A stretch of DNA of 64,000 bases. Origin: Pseudomonadota bacterium (lineage in GTDB: Bacteria; Pseudomonadota; Gammaproteobacteria; Burkholderiales; Burkholderiaceae_C). The notes under the pieces are model-generated. The model worked only from the letters and a program-made list of their open reading frames with translations. It ran no database searches and had not been told where the DNA came from. Shown piece by piece: positions 42,990-54,639 of this stretch. The stretch is taken from contig JAIUPH010000008.1 in assembly GCA_020161065.1 (NCBI GenBank), positions 186,001 to 250,000 of the forward strand, written 5' to 3'. A program made the translations under genes and the position numbers. How positions within the stretch are numbered: position 1 is the first letter of the stretch; each line of letters opens with the position of its first letter.

Positions 42990-43874
42990 ATGAGCCCGGT
43001 CTCCCGCGCTGCCGGCTGGATGGCCGGCTGGCTGCTGCTGATGGTGGTGATCGCGGTGGCCGGCCGCGAGGCGATGCGCGAGCTGGCGGTGTTCCAGGTG
43101 ATGCTGATGCGCTCGCTGATGGGGCTGGTCATGCTGTGGCCGCTGGTCCACGCCGCCGGCGGCGCGCGGGCCTTGAAGACGCGGCGCCTGCCGCTGCACC
43201 TGCTGCGCAACACGGTGCATTACGCGGCGCAGTACGCCTGGTTCGCGGCGCTGGCGATGATTCCGCTGGCCCAGGTGGTGGCCATCGAGTTCACCATGCC
43301 GCTGTGGTCGGCGCTGCTGGCCGCCGCGCTGCTGGGCGAGCGGCTCGATCGCTACAAGCTGATCGCCGTGGCGCTGGGCCTGGCCGGCGTGGCGGTGATC
43401 GTGCGGCCCAGCGCCGCCGGGCTCGACGCCGGGCAGTTGATCGCGCTGGCCGCGGCCTTCGGCTTCGCGGTCTCGGTGGTGATGGTCAAGTCGCTGACGC
43501 GCAGCGACGCCGCCGTCGTGCTGAGCTTCTGGATGCTGCTGATCCAGAGCGCGATCGGCCTCGTTCCGGCACTGCTGGTGTGGCGCTGGCCCTCGGCCAC
43601 GGTGTGGGGCTGGATGGTGGTGGTGGCGTTCTGCGGCACCTTCTCGCACTACTGCTTCGCGCGCGCCATGGCGCACGCCGACGCCACCGTGGTGGTGCCG
43701 ATGGACTTCCTGCGCGTGCCGCTGTCGGCGCTGGTCGGCTGGGCGGTGTATGCCGAGCGGCTGGACTGGTTCACCGCGGCCGGCGTCGCGCTCATCCTCG
43801 GCGGCAACAGCCTCAACCTGAAGCGCGCCGCGCCGCCGCGCGTCGGCGCCGGCGACCGGGCGGCCCCGCCCTGA
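42990..43874 (+). CDS. EamA/DMT family transporter
   Basis: A 294-residue integral membrane protein with about ten transmembrane helices in two EamA repeats (repeat 1 near residues 5-130 with VAIEFTMPLWSALLAAALLGE, repeat 2 near 140-285 with VVVPMDFLRVPLSALVGWAVYAE). Such proteins usually export amino acids, nucleobases or other metabolites. ATG 42990 is the first good start after the upstream stop at 42936. The substrate is unknown. It may be co-transcribed with the cyclodeaminase-family gene. Confidence 0.9.
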   Translation: MSPVSRAAGWMAGWLLLMVVIAVAGREAMRELAVFQVMLMRSLMGLVMLWPLVHAAGGARALKTRRLPLHLLRNTVHYAAQYAWFAALAMIPLAQVVAIEFTMPLWSALLAAALLGERLDRYKLIAVALGLAGVAVIVRPSAAGLDAGQLIALAAAFGFAVSVVMVKSLTRSDAAVVLSFWMLLIQSAIGLVPALLVWRWPSATVWGWMVVVAFCGTFSHYCFARAMAHADATVVVPMDFLRVPLSALVGWAVYAERLDWFTAAGVALILGGNSLNLKRAAPPRVGAGDRAAPP

Positions 43875-43935
43875 GCGCAGTACGCTTGGGGCTGCCGGCG
43901 CCGCCGGCCCGTGCATCTTCAAGAGGTGAACCGTC

Positions 43936-45633
43936 ATGACCGACGCCGCCCCCTTCACCGCCGCCCGCGACTGGCTGCTGGCCCATCGGCTCGACCAGCC
44001 GCAGGCCGCCGCGGCTTTCCGCTGGCCGCAGCTCGAGCACTTCAACTGGGCGCTGGACCACTTCGACGCCATGGCGCGCGGCAACGCGGCGCCGGGGCTG
44101 TGGATCGTCGACGAAGGCGGCGCCGAGCAGCGCCTGAGCTTCGACGAGCTGCACCGCCGCTCCAACGCGCTGGCCAACCGCCTGCGCGGCCTGGGCGTGC
44201 AGCGCGGCCACGTGGTGCTGCTGATGATGGGCAACGAGCCGGCGCTGTGGCTGGCCATGCTGGCCTGCATCAAGCTGGGCGCCGTGGTCGTGCCGGCCAC
44301 CACCTTGCTCAGCCGCGACGACCTGCAAGACCGCTTCGAGCGCGGCGGCGTGCGCCACGTCATCGTCGACGGCGCGCTGGCCGAGCGCTTCGCCGACCTG
44401 CCCGGCGGCTACACGCGCATCGCCACCGGCAACGCGGCGCCGGCGGGCTGGCTGCGCTTCGACGAGCTGCTCACCGGCGACGAGGCCTTCACGCCCGACG
44501 GCCGCACGCGCGCCGACGACCCGCTGCTGCTGTACTTCACCTCCGGCACCACGGCCAAGCCCAAGCTGGTGATGCACACGCACCAGAGCTACCCGGTCGG
44601 CCATTTGTCGACCATGTACTGGCTGGGCCTGCAGCCGGGCGACGTGCACCTGAACATCTCGTCGCCGGGCTGGGCCAAGCATGCCTGGAGCTGCTTCTTC
44701 GCGCCGTGGAACGCGGCGGCCTGCGTCTTCATCTTCAACCAGCCGCGCTTCGATGCGGGCGCGCTGATCGAGGCGCTGGCCACGCACCCCGTCACCTCGC
44801 TGTGCGCGCCGCCCACGGTGTGGCGCATGCTGATCCAGCAGGACCTGGCCGCCGCGCGGCCGCGGCTGCGCCTGCGCGAGCTGATCGGCGCCGGCGAGCC
44901 GCTCAATCCCGAAGTTATCGAGCAGGTGCGCCAGGCCTGGGGCCTGACCATCCGCGACGGCTACGGCCAGACCGAGACCACGGCGCAGATCGGCAACGCG
45001 CCGGGCCAGCCGGTGCAGCCGGGGTCCATGGGGCGGCCGCTGCCGGGCTACCGCATCGCGCTGCTCGACGCCGACCAGCGCGAGGTCGACGAAGGCGAGA
45101 TCGCCATCGCGCTGGACCCGCGGCCGCTGGGGCTGATGCCCGGCTACTGGGGCGACGCCGCCAAGACCGCCGAGGTCATGCGCGACGGCTGGTACCGCAC
45201 CGGCGACGTGGCGCGGCGCGATGCCGACGGCAGCATCACCTACGTCGGCCGCGCCGACGACGTGTTCAAGTCCAGCGACTACCGCATCAGCCCCTTCGAG
45301 CTGGAAAGCGTGCTGATCGAGCACCCCGCGGTGGCCGAGGCCGCCATCGTGCCCAGCCCCGACCCGCTGCGCCTGGCCGTGCCCAAGGCCTACGTGGTGC
45401 TGCGCGCCGGCCACGCGGCCGATGCCGACACCGCGCGCAGCATCTTCGAGTTCCTGCGCGAGCGGCTGGCGCCCTACAAGCGCGTGCGCCGGCTGCAGTT
45501 CGCCGAGCTGCCGAAGACCATCTCCGGCAAGATCCGCCGCGTCGAGCTGCGCCGCGCCGAGGCCGCGGCGCGCGCCGAAGGGCGCGAGCAGCCGGCCGAG
45601 TTCGTCGACGAAACGCCGTCGGCGCGCCGCTGA
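43936..45633 (+). CDS. Acyl-CoA/aryl-CoA synthetase (ANL superfamily)
   Basis: A 565-residue adenylate-forming ligase starting at ATG 43936 after AAGAGGTGA. The P-loop is [18 protein letters not shown], with the Ala-Lys variant typical of medium-chain (AcsM-like) and benzoate-CoA-type ligases. Further motifs are [22 protein letters not shown] and the hinge with C-terminal [12 protein letters not shown] holding the catalytic Lys. It activates a carboxylate with ATP and CoA; the substrate class (medium-chain or aromatic acid) is inferred from the motif. A second ligase gene follows after 88 bp. Confidence 0.9.
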   Translation: MTDAAPFTAARDWLLAHRLDQPQAAAAFRWPQLEHFNWALDHFDAMARGNAAPGLWIVDEGGAEQRLSFDELHRRSNALANRLRGLGVQRGHVVLLMMGNEPALWLAMLACIKLGAVVVPATTLLSRDDLQDRFERGGVRHVIVDGALAERFADLPGGYTRIATGNAAPAGWLRFDELLTGDEAFTPDGRTRADDPLLLYFTSGTTAKPKLVMHTHQSYPVGHLSTMYWLGLQPGDVHLNISSPGWAKHAWSCFFAPWNAAACVFIFNQPRFDAGALIEALATHPVTSLCAPPTVWRMLIQQDLAAARPRLRLRELIGAGEPLNPEVIEQVRQAWGLTIRDGYGQTETTAQIGNAPGQPVQPGSMGRPLPGYRIALLDADQREVDEGEIAIALDPRPLGLMPGYWGDAAKTAEVMRDGWYRTGDVARRDADGSITYVGRADDVFKSSDYRISPFELESVLIEHPAVAEAAIVPSPDPLRLAVPKAYVVLRAGHAADADTARSIFEFLRERLAPYKRVRRLQFAELPKTISGKIRRVELRRAEAAARAEGREQPAEFVDETPSARR

Positions 45634-45649
45634 CGGCACCCGTCGCGTA

Positions 45650-45704
45650 CCCCGACTGCGCCCCGACCGCGCCCCGACCGCACCCCGACCGCGCCCCGAC
45701 CCCG
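45650..45704. repeat. 11-bp tandem repeat (CCCCGACCGCG, five copies)
   Basis: Units start at 45650, 45661, 45672, 45683 and 45694, with one or two changes in three of them. They lie in the 88-bp gap between the two ligase genes, directly before the AGGAGA ribosome site of the second. Confidence 0.85.
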
Positions 45705-45721
45705 CCCAGGAGACCCGCGCC

Positions 45722-47410
<1,689 letters not shown>

Positions 47411-47446
47411 GGACAGAAAAGCCTCGGGCCGCGGCCTGGAAGACCG

Positions 47447-48097
47447 TCAGGCGACGGCCTTCTTCACCGCGCGGCGGGCGCGCTTGACCGCCGGGGCCTT
47501 GGCCACGTCGGCGGCGGCCTTGCGGGTGCGGCGGGCGGCGGTGCGGGCCTTGGCCTCGACCGTGCGGGCCTTGGCCTCGACCGTGTCGGTGGCCTTGGCG
47601 ACGCTGCGCGCGGCCTTGCGAACGGCCTTCTTCACCGGGTGCGCGCCGACGGCGTCGGCCAGCTGGGTGGCGCCTTCGGCCAGGCGGCCCGACAGCGCCA
47701 GGCCCACCTTGGCGGCCGGCAGGCTGATGCTGGCAGCGGCGTCGAGGCTGCTGACGATCGCCGGCTGGCGCACGTCGGCGGCCATGTCCGCCAGCTTGGC
47801 GACCTGGGCGACGGCGAATTCGCTGCCGCGCACGATGCCGGCCTCGACGCGCTGCTGCGCTTCGTCGATGCCCTTGACGACGATCTGGTTGACGCGGTCG
47901 CGCACGGCGTCCAGGCGCTCGGCCACTTGCGGCGCCACGCGCGTCGCCCGCGGCAGCACCTGCTCCTGCAGGGTGCCGTCGACCATGCTCACCAGGCGGC
48001 GGCTGCCGGCACCGGTGGCGGCCACCACCTGGGTGGCGGCGGTGCGGTAGTTGGCCATCGTCTCCATCGTGATGCGGCTCAGGCTTTGCGTGGTCAT
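47447..48097 (-). CDS. Phasin-like protein with histone H1-like basic tail
   Basis: A 216-residue protein from ATG 48097 (GAGGACA upstream). Residues 1 to about 150 are amphipathic helices of phasin type (LSRITMETMANYRTAATQVV, ERLDAVRDRVNQIVVKGIDE). The last 60 residues are Lys/Ala/Arg-rich (VEAKARTVEAKARTAARR, KRARRAVKKAVA), resembling histone H1 or the AlgP/PhaF tail. PhaF of pseudomonads combines a phasin with such a DNA-binding tail and links polyester granules to the nucleoid. That role is possible here. A 21-bp coding repeat makes the VEAKART duplication. Confidence 0.75.
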   Translation of the reverse strand: MTTQSLSRITMETMANYRTAATQVVAATGAGSRRLVSMVDGTLQEQVLPRATRVAPQVAERLDAVRDRVNQIVVKGIDEAQQRVEAGIVRGSEFAVAQVAKLADMAADVRQPAIVSSLDAAASISLPAAKVGLALSGRLAEGATQLADAVGAHPVKKAVRKAARSVAKATDTVEAKARTVEAKARTAARRTRKAAADVAKAPAVKRARRAVKKAVA

Positions 48098-48178
48098 TCG
48101 TGTGTCCTCTCGTGCCCGCTGTCCGGGCTGGTTTGTCGATGGCACCGAGTTTGGTCGCAAACTTCTAGAGAGCCCAAC

Positions 48179-48197
48179 CGAAAGCACGCCGCTTTCG
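48179..48197. terminator. Hairpin downstream of the ABC/GH16 operon
   Basis: CGAAAGC-ACGCC-GCTTTCG, a perfect 7-bp stem with 5-nt loop, 15 bp beyond the GH16 stop codon. No clear U-run follows on the leftward strand, so this is a candidate only. It also lies upstream of the phasin-like gene. Confidence 0.45.
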
Positions 48198-48211
48198 CTA
48201 GAGAGAGCCCC

Positions 48212-49087
48212 CTACGGAAACCCCCCGCGCGGCTGGTAGACGCGGACGTGGTCGACCTCCAGCGTCGCCGGCAAGGCGGCGGCGTCGACCGCGCCGCCGA
48301 GGTCGCCGCCGAGCGCCAGGTTGAGGATCAGGAACTGCGGCCGGTCGAAAGGCCAGCCGCCGGGGTCGGCCGCGCCCTGGTTGGGGTAGTGCCAATGCAC
48401 CACGCCGTCGACGCCGAACCACAGGCCTTGCGCCGTCCACAGCAACTGGTAGTCGTGCAGCGCGCGGCAGGCGTCGGGCCGCCGCGCGTTGCCGTGCGCC
48501 GCCGCGCCGGCGCTGCCGGCCGCCGTGTGCACGGCGCTGGACACGCGCTGCGGCGCGCTGCCCACGTGTTCGAGGATGTCGATCTCGCCGTCCTCGGGCC
48601 AGCGGCCGCCGGCGCCGACCAGCCAGATCGCCGGCCAGGTGCCGCGCCCGCAGGGCATGCGCGCGCGCACCTCGAAGAAGCCGTAGGTCCACGCCGCCTT
48701 GCCGCGCGTGATCAGCCGCGCCGAGGTGTAGCGCTGGCCGCCCCAGTCGGGCGCCGCGGACGGGCTTTCGAGGCGCGCGGTGATCAGCAGCCGGCCGCCG
48801 CGCACCACGGCGTTGCCGGCGCCCGGGCCGCCGTAGTACTGCTGCTCGTGGTTGTACCAACCTTCCTTGTTACGCGCGGTGTCGTGCACCCACTTCGCGG
48901 GGTCGGGCGGCCCGTCGCGGTCGAACTCGTCGGACCATGCGAGCGCGTAGCCGGGCGGCGGCGCGAGGCGCGGCGTGGGCGGCGATGTGGGCGGCGATAT
49001 TGGCGGCGGCGCGGTGGGCGCGGTCATGGCACAGCCCGCCAGCAGCGCCGCGGCGAGCGCCGCCGCGACGGGCCTGCCGCCCCTCAT
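48212..49087 (-). CDS. GH16 beta-glucanase lipoprotein (laminarinase-like)
   Basis: A 291-residue lipoprotein (lipobox LLAGCAM, Cys19), then a Pro/Thr linker (about residues 22-45) and a GH16 domain. The catalytic triad is Glu168, Asp170, Glu173 in DGEIDILEHVG. LAWSDEFD, WYNHEQQYYGG and GTWPAIWLVG match beta-1,3-glucanases (laminarinases). It would cut beta-glucan at the outer membrane or in the periplasm, supplying oligosaccharides. It is the last gene of the sugar ABC operon, 24 bp after the ATPase gene. Confidence 0.92.
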   Translation of the reverse strand: MRGGRPVAAALAAALLAGCAMTAPTAPPPISPPTSPPTPRLAPPPGYALAWSDEFDRDGPPDPAKWVHDTARNKEGWYNHEQQYYGGPGAGNAVVRGGRLLITARLESPSAAPDWGGQRYTSARLITRGKAAWTYGFFEVRARMPCGRGTWPAIWLVGAGGRWPEDGEIDILEHVGSAPQRVSSAVHTAAGSAGAAAHGNARRPDACRALHDYQLLWTAQGLWFGVDGVVHWHYPNQGAADPGGWPFDRPQFLILNLALGGDLGGAVDAAALPATLEVDHVRVYQPRGGFP

Positions 49088-49111
49088 GCCGCGCCCCTCA
49101 CGCCGCGCCCC

Positions 49112-49115
<4 letters not shown>
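49088..49115. repeat. 14-bp tandem repeat (GCCGCGCCCCTCAC, two copies)
   Basis: Exact copies at 49088-49101 and 49102-49115. The second contains the stop of the ATPase gene and the first reaches the GH16 start codon, so the array fills the junction and the ribosome-binding region of GH16. Confidence 0.75.
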
Positions 49116-50175
<1,060 letters not shown>

Positions 50176-50176
<1 letters not shown>

Positions 50177-51546
50177 CAGCGCGCCCCCGCGCCGGCCGTG
50201 GCGGCGCGCCAGTCGGCCAGCAGCCGCCGGTACCACTGCGCGCTGGCCTTCGGGGTGCGCTGCTGGGTGGCGAAGTCGACGTGCACGATGCCGAAGCGCT
50301 TGCCGTAGCCCGAGGACCACTCGAAGTTGTCCAGCAGGCTCCACACCAGGTAGGCGTCGACGGCGGCGCCGCCGTCGCGCGCGTCGGCCACGGCGCCGAT
50401 GTAGCGGCGCAGGAAGTCGACGCGGTCGTCGTCCTGCACCGTGCCGTCGGCCAGCAGTGCGTCCTTGAACGCGGCGCCGTTCTCGGTGATGCGCAGCCGC
50501 GCCGGCGCGTAGTCGCGCTGCAGGCGCAGCAGCAGCCGCGTCAGGCCGTCGGGGCAGATCTCCCAGCCCATGTCGGTGACCGGCAGGCCTTGCGCGGCGG
50601 CGTCCCAGGGGCCGGCGGCGCTGACGACGACGCGCGTGTAGTTGTTGATGCCCAGGAAGTCCAGCGGCTGGGCGATGGCGGCCAGGTCGCCCGGCTGCAC
50701 GATGGGCGCGTCGGCGCCCAGCGCGAAGGCCACGTCGTCGGGGTAGCGGCCGTGGAACAGCGGCTCGCAATACCAGCGCAGGCCGAGGCCGTCTTCCAGC
50801 CGCGCCTTGGCGACGTCGGCCGCCGTGTCGCTGGCCGGTTCCACCGACGACAGGTTGAGCACGATGCCCAGCGCCGCGGGGCAGCCGTCGTCGCGCAGCG
50901 CACGCAGCGCCAGGCCGTGGCTAACCAGCAAATGATGCGCCACCTCAAAGGCGGTGCGGCGCGACTTCAGGCCCGGCGCGAAGACGCCTTGCTCGTGCCC
51001 CAGCACGGCGATCACCCAGGGCTCGTTGTGCGTGACGATGCTCGCGCAGCGCGCGCCCAGGCGGCGGGCGATGCCGCGCGCATAGTCGACGAAGTGCTGC
51101 ACCGTCTCGCGCGCCGCCCAGCCGCCGCGCTGCTGCAGCGCCTGCGGCAGGTCCCAGTGGTTGAGCGTCAGGTGCGCGGCGATGCCGCGCGCGGCCAGGC
51201 CGTCGACCAGCCGCTCGTAGAAGCGCAGCCCGGCTTCGTTCCAGGCGCCGCAGCCCTCGGGCTGCACGCGCGGCCACGAGACCGAGAAGCGGTAGGCGCC
51301 GACGCCCAAAGCGGCGATCAGGTCGAGGTCGGCTTCGAGGCGGTGGACGTGGTCGCAAGCCACGTCGCCGTTGCTGCCGTCGGCGATGGCCCCGGGAACG
51401 CGGCAGAAGCGGTCCCAGATCGACTCGCCCTTGCCGTCTTCGCGCGCCGCGCCTTCGATCTGGAAGGCGCTGGTCGCCACGCCCCAGACGAAGTCGCGCG
51501 GAAAGCGCGCGGCCAATGCGGCATCGGAAAGCATCATCGGATTCAT
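50176..51546 (-). CDS. GH1 beta-glucosidase, copy 1
   Basis: A 456-residue cytoplasmic GH1 enzyme. The N-terminal signature is FPRDFVWGVATSAFQIEGAA. The acid/base Glu175 is in IVTHNEPW and the nucleophile Glu355 in LRITENGAAF, with WSLLDNFEWSSGYGKRFG near the end. It hydrolyses imported cellobiose, laminaribiose or other beta-glucosides to glucose. It lies between permease and ATPase genes with 4-bp and 1-bp overlaps, so it acts on the sugar this importer brings in. A second GH1 gene is at 61403-62773. Confidence 0.94.
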
Positions 51547-52376
51547 TTCACGGCGCCGGCGGTGAGGCCGGCGATCAACTGCCGCGACGAGACGGCGAAC
51601 AGCACCAGCAGCGGGATCGTCGCGATCGCCGAGCCGGCCATCAGCGCGCCCCATTCGGTGTTGGATGGGTTCTGCAGGCTGCGCAGCGCCAGCGGCAGCG
51701 TGAAGTTCTCGACGCTGCGCATCACCACCAGCGGCGCCATGAAGTTGTTCCACGACCCGATGAAGGTCACCAGCCCCAGCGTGCCCAGCGCCGGCCGCAG
51801 CAGCGGCAGCGCCACGCGCCAGTAGATGCCGAACTCGCCGCAGCCGTCCATGCGCGCGGCCTCGATCAGCTCGCGCGGCACCGCGGTGGCGGCGTACTGC
51901 CGCACCAGGAAGATGCCGAAGGCGCTGGCCGCGCCGGGGATGTACAGCGCGCGGTGCTCGTCGATCCAGCCGAGCGCATCCATCACCATGAAGCTGGGGA
52001 TGATGTTCATGAAGGTGGGCAGCATCATCGTCGCCATCACGAAGGCGAACAGCGCCTCCTTGCCGCGGAACTCCAGCCGCGCGAAGGCGTAGCCGCCGAG
52101 CGAGCAGAACAGCAGCGTCAGCGCGGTGGAGGCCAGCGCGACGTAGACGCTCCAGCCGACGTTGCGCCAGAACGGCAGCTGCTCGGTCAGGATGCGCAGG
52201 TTCTCGTCCAGCCCGCGGCCGAAGACCAGCGGCGGCGGCAGGCTGAAGATCTCGGCGCGCGTGTGCGTCGCGAAGACGAACATGAACCAGAACGGCGCCA
52301 TCATCACGAGCGCGCCCGCGGCCACCAGCGCATAGGCCAGGCGGGCCCGGGTCTCGGCGGGGTGCGGCGCCGTCAT
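51543..52376 (-). CDS. Sugar ABC transporter permease (MalG-like)
   Basis: A 277-residue membrane protein with six helices and the EAA loop EAARMDGCGEFGIYWRVALP, which contacts the ATPase. It belongs to the CUT1 MalG/LacG group. The start overlaps the first permease's stop by 4 bp and its own stop overlaps the GH1 start by 4 bp. Confidence 0.93.
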   Translation of the reverse strand: MTAPHPAETRARLAYALVAAGALVMMAPFWFMFVFATHTRAEIFSLPPPLVFGRGLDENLRILTEQLPFWRNVGWSVYVALASTALTLLFCSLGGYAFARLEFRGKEALFAFVMATMMLPTFMNIIPSFMVMDALGWIDEHRALYIPGAASAFGIFLVRQYAATAVPRELIEAARMDGCGEFGIYWRVALPLLRPALGTLGLVTFIGSWNNFMAPLVVMRSVENFTLPLALRSLQNPSNTEWGALMAGSAIATIPLLVLFAVSSRQLIAGLTAGAVK

Positions 52377-53296
52377 TCGGCAGGCGGCTTGAGCAGCCGC
52401 TGGGTCAGCCAGGTGAGGCCCAGCACCACCGCGAACAGCAGCCACGACATCGCGCTGGCGCCGCCGAAATCGTTGAAGTCGAAGGCCATGCGGTAGAGGT
52501 ACATTGCCGCGGTGAGGCCGGCCTGGTCGGAGCCGCCACGGCCGTTGGTCAGCACGAAGGGCTCTTCGAAGAGCTGCAGCCCGCCGATCACGCTGAGCGT
52601 GACGCCGAAGAAGATCATCGGCCTGACGCCCGGCAGCGTGATGTGCAGGAACTGCCGCCACGGCGACGCGCCGTCCAGCGTGGCGGCCTCGTACAGGTCG
52701 CGCGGAATGGCCTGCATCGCCGCCAGGTAGAGCACGAGGTTGAAGCCCAGGTAGCGCCAGAACACCACCAAGGCGATGGCCGGTTTGATGTACTCCGCGC
52801 GGTTGAGCCAGTCGATCGCGCCGATGCCGGCCAGGCGGTCGAGCAGCAGGTTGACGAGCCCGTAGTCGGTGGAGAAGAACGACGCGAAGAGGATCGCCAC
52901 CGCGACGGTGGAGGTGATGTAGGGCAGGAAGTAGGCGCCGACCAACGCGTCGCGGCCGCGGCGCACGCGGCGCTCGATGAAGGCGGCCAGCGGCAGCGCC
53001 ACCAGGTGCTGCGGCACGCCCGAAGCGACTGCCAGCCACAGCGTGTTGCGCAGCGCCTTCCAGAACCACTCGTCGCCCAACGCGAAGGCGAAGTTCTCCA
53101 GCCCCACCCCGTGCATGGCGTGCAGCCCGCCGGTGGGGTCCCAGCTCTGGAAGGCCAGCCACAGCGAGAAGAGCAGCGGGAACAGCCCGAACACCGCGAA
53201 CAGCACGAAGAACGGCGCGATGAACACGTAAGGCGCCCACTGCGGCGGCAGCCAGCGGCGGCGCCGGCGCGGCAAGGGCGCAGCGGCGCTCGTCAT
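52373..53296 (-). CDS. Sugar ABC transporter permease (MalF-like)
   Basis: A 307-residue membrane protein with six helices (first: VFIAPFFVLFAVFGLFPLLF) and the EAA loop YEAATLDGASPWRQFLHITL. It belongs to the CUT1 LacF/MalF group and pairs with the MalG-like permease. It overlaps its neighbours by 4 bp on each side, indicating translational coupling. Confidence 0.93.
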   Translation of the reverse strand: MTSAAAPLPRRRRRWLPPQWAPYVFIAPFFVLFAVFGLFPLLFSLWLAFQSWDPTGGLHAMHGVGLENFAFALGDEWFWKALRNTLWLAVASGVPQHLVALPLAAFIERRVRRGRDALVGAYFLPYITSTVAVAILFASFFSTDYGLVNLLLDRLAGIGAIDWLNRAEYIKPAIALVVFWRYLGFNLVLYLAAMQAIPRDLYEAATLDGASPWRQFLHITLPGVRPMIFFGVTLSVIGGLQLFEEPFVLTNGRGGSDQAGLTAAMYLYRMAFDFNDFGGASAMSWLLFAVVLGLTWLTQRLLKPPAE

Positions 53297-54573
53297 CGGT
53301 TGGCCCGCCGCTCCAGCAGGCGGCGCGCGTCGGCCAGCGCCTGCGGGATGCTTTTGCCGCGTTCCAGCACCTGGTCGAGCTCGGCGCCCATCACCTCGTC
53401 GGCGAAGGGGCCCTGCTTGTGCATGCGAAGCGCCGGCAGCGTGCGCGCCGCCTCGCGCCACAGCCGGCGCGCGCGCTGGCCGCCGAGAAAGGGCATGGGC
53501 TCGTCGAAGTAGGGGTCGTCGTGCGTCGCCAGCAGCGTGGGGAAGGCGTCGATCTCCTTGAAGGCGCGCAGCTGCACCGTGGGGTCCAGCGTCATCAACC
53601 GGATGAAGTCCCAGGCCAGCGCCTTGCGCCGCGGCTCGGCGCGCCGCGCGATGGCGTAGAACGATCCGCCGTAGCCGACGTTGGCGTCTTCAGGCAGCGG
53701 CGCGGCGCGCCAGCGGCCGGCCGTTTCGGGCGCCAGCCAGCGCGCCAGTTGCCCGCTCATCCAGGCGCCGGCCAGCGCGGTGGCCACGCGGCCGCGGCGC
53801 AGGCTTTCCACCCACTCGTTGCTCCACAGCGCCTGGCGCGCATCGAGCCCGGCCTGGCGCACGCGGCGCGCCAGCTCGAAGCCGCGCACGAAGCGCGGGC
53901 TCTCCACCTGCACGCGGTTGTCGGCGTCGTAGTACAGGCCCTCGCCCGAGCGCAGGCCGGCGCGCACGACGATGTCCTTGACCTCCTGCGCGTGGCCGAT
54001 CAGCCGCGCGCCGGTGCGCGCCAGGATCTGGCGGCCGGCGTCGAGGTAGCTGTCCCACGACTGGGTCAGCCGCTCGGCGGCGACGCCGGCGCGCTCCAGC
54101 ACGTCGGCGCGGTAGAACATGGTGCCGGGGCCGATGTCGGCCGGCGCCGCGATGACCTCGCCGCGCGCGTTGGTCGCCTGGTCGTAGGCGCCCGCGACCC
54201 AGCGCGCGCGCTCGTCGCCGATGCGAAACGGCGGCTGCCGCAAGTCCTCCAGCCCGCCACCCTGCGCGAAGCGGCCGACGAAGCTGATGTCCAGCGCCAT
54301 CACGTCGGGCAGCCGCGACGCGGTGGACAGCGCGGTGGTCATCGCGGTGTGGTGGTCCAGCCACTGGCGGCCGACGACGTCCAGCGCCACCTCGGGGTGG
54401 CGCGCGCGCCACTGCGGCTCGACCCAGCGGATCAGCTTGTCGAGCAGCGGGTAGGCGGCCACCGTCAGGCGCGGCACCTCCGGCGGCGTGGCGGCGGCGC
54501 CCGCCCAGGCCGGCGCCGCCAAGCCGCAGGCGAGGATCGTGCGCCGCGTGGGCTGCGTGGAGAGCGTGTTCAA
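53293..54573 (-). CDS. Sugar ABC transporter substrate-binding protein
   Basis: A 426-residue periplasmic protein, first gene of the operon, with a Tat-type signal (TQPTRRTILACGLAAPAWAG). Extracellular solute-binding family 1 features include LIRWVEPQWRARHPEVALDV, DISFVGRFAQGGGLEDL, GPGTMFYRADVLERAGV and ATALAGAWMSGQ. The only in-frame start is TTG 54573, with a weak ribosome site, which may keep expression low or point to a missed start. The ligand is presumably a beta-gluco-oligosaccharide, judging by the GH1 and GH16 genes in the operon. The TTAAC-N5-ATTAA motif lies 50 bp upstream. Confidence 0.9.
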   Translation of the reverse strand: MNTLSTQPTRRTILACGLAAPAWAGAAATPPEVPRLTVAAYPLLDKLIRWVEPQWRARHPEVALDVVGRQWLDHHTAMTTALSTASRLPDVMALDISFVGRFAQGGGLEDLRQPPFRIGDERARWVAGAYDQATNARGEVIAAPADIGPGTMFYRADVLERAGVAAERLTQSWDSYLDAGRQILARTGARLIGHAQEVKDIVVRAGLRSGEGLYYDADNRVQVESPRFVRGFELARRVRQAGLDARQALWSNEWVESLRRGRVATALAGAWMSGQLARWLAPETAGRWRAAPLPEDANVGYGGSFYAIARRAEPRRKALAWDFIRLMTLDPTVQLRAFKEIDAFPTLLATHDDPYFDEPMPFLGGQRARRLWREAARTLPALRMHKQGPFADEVMGAELDQVLERGKSIPQALADARRLLERRANR

Positions 54574-54622
54574 GAGGCCGCGCGAAAGGCGCCGGCGCGG
54601 GAGCGGCCGGCGGGGCGAATTA

Positions 54623-54639
54623 TTAACGCCGAATTAATG
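54623..54639. promoter_or_regulatory. TTAAC-N5-ATTAA motif upstream of the ABC operon
   Basis: TTAACGCCGAATTAATG, an AT-rich direct repeat with 11-bp period (TTAA at 54623 and 54634) in GC-rich surroundings. It lies 50 bp before the binding-protein start, and its right half covers the kinase stop codon. The same pattern (TTAAC-N5-ATTAA-Y-G) occurs at 56923-56939. OmpR-type regulators bind direct repeats of this spacing. Confidence 0.6.

Noticed and set aside
45650-45704. Possible CRISPR array from regularly spaced repeats
   Set aside because: Units are 11 bp and contiguous with no spacers; this is a simple tandem repeat.
47427-47436. GGCCGCGGCC palindrome between converging genes as a terminator
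   Set aside because: Self-complementary without room for a loop and without a T-run; likely chance in GC-rich DNA.
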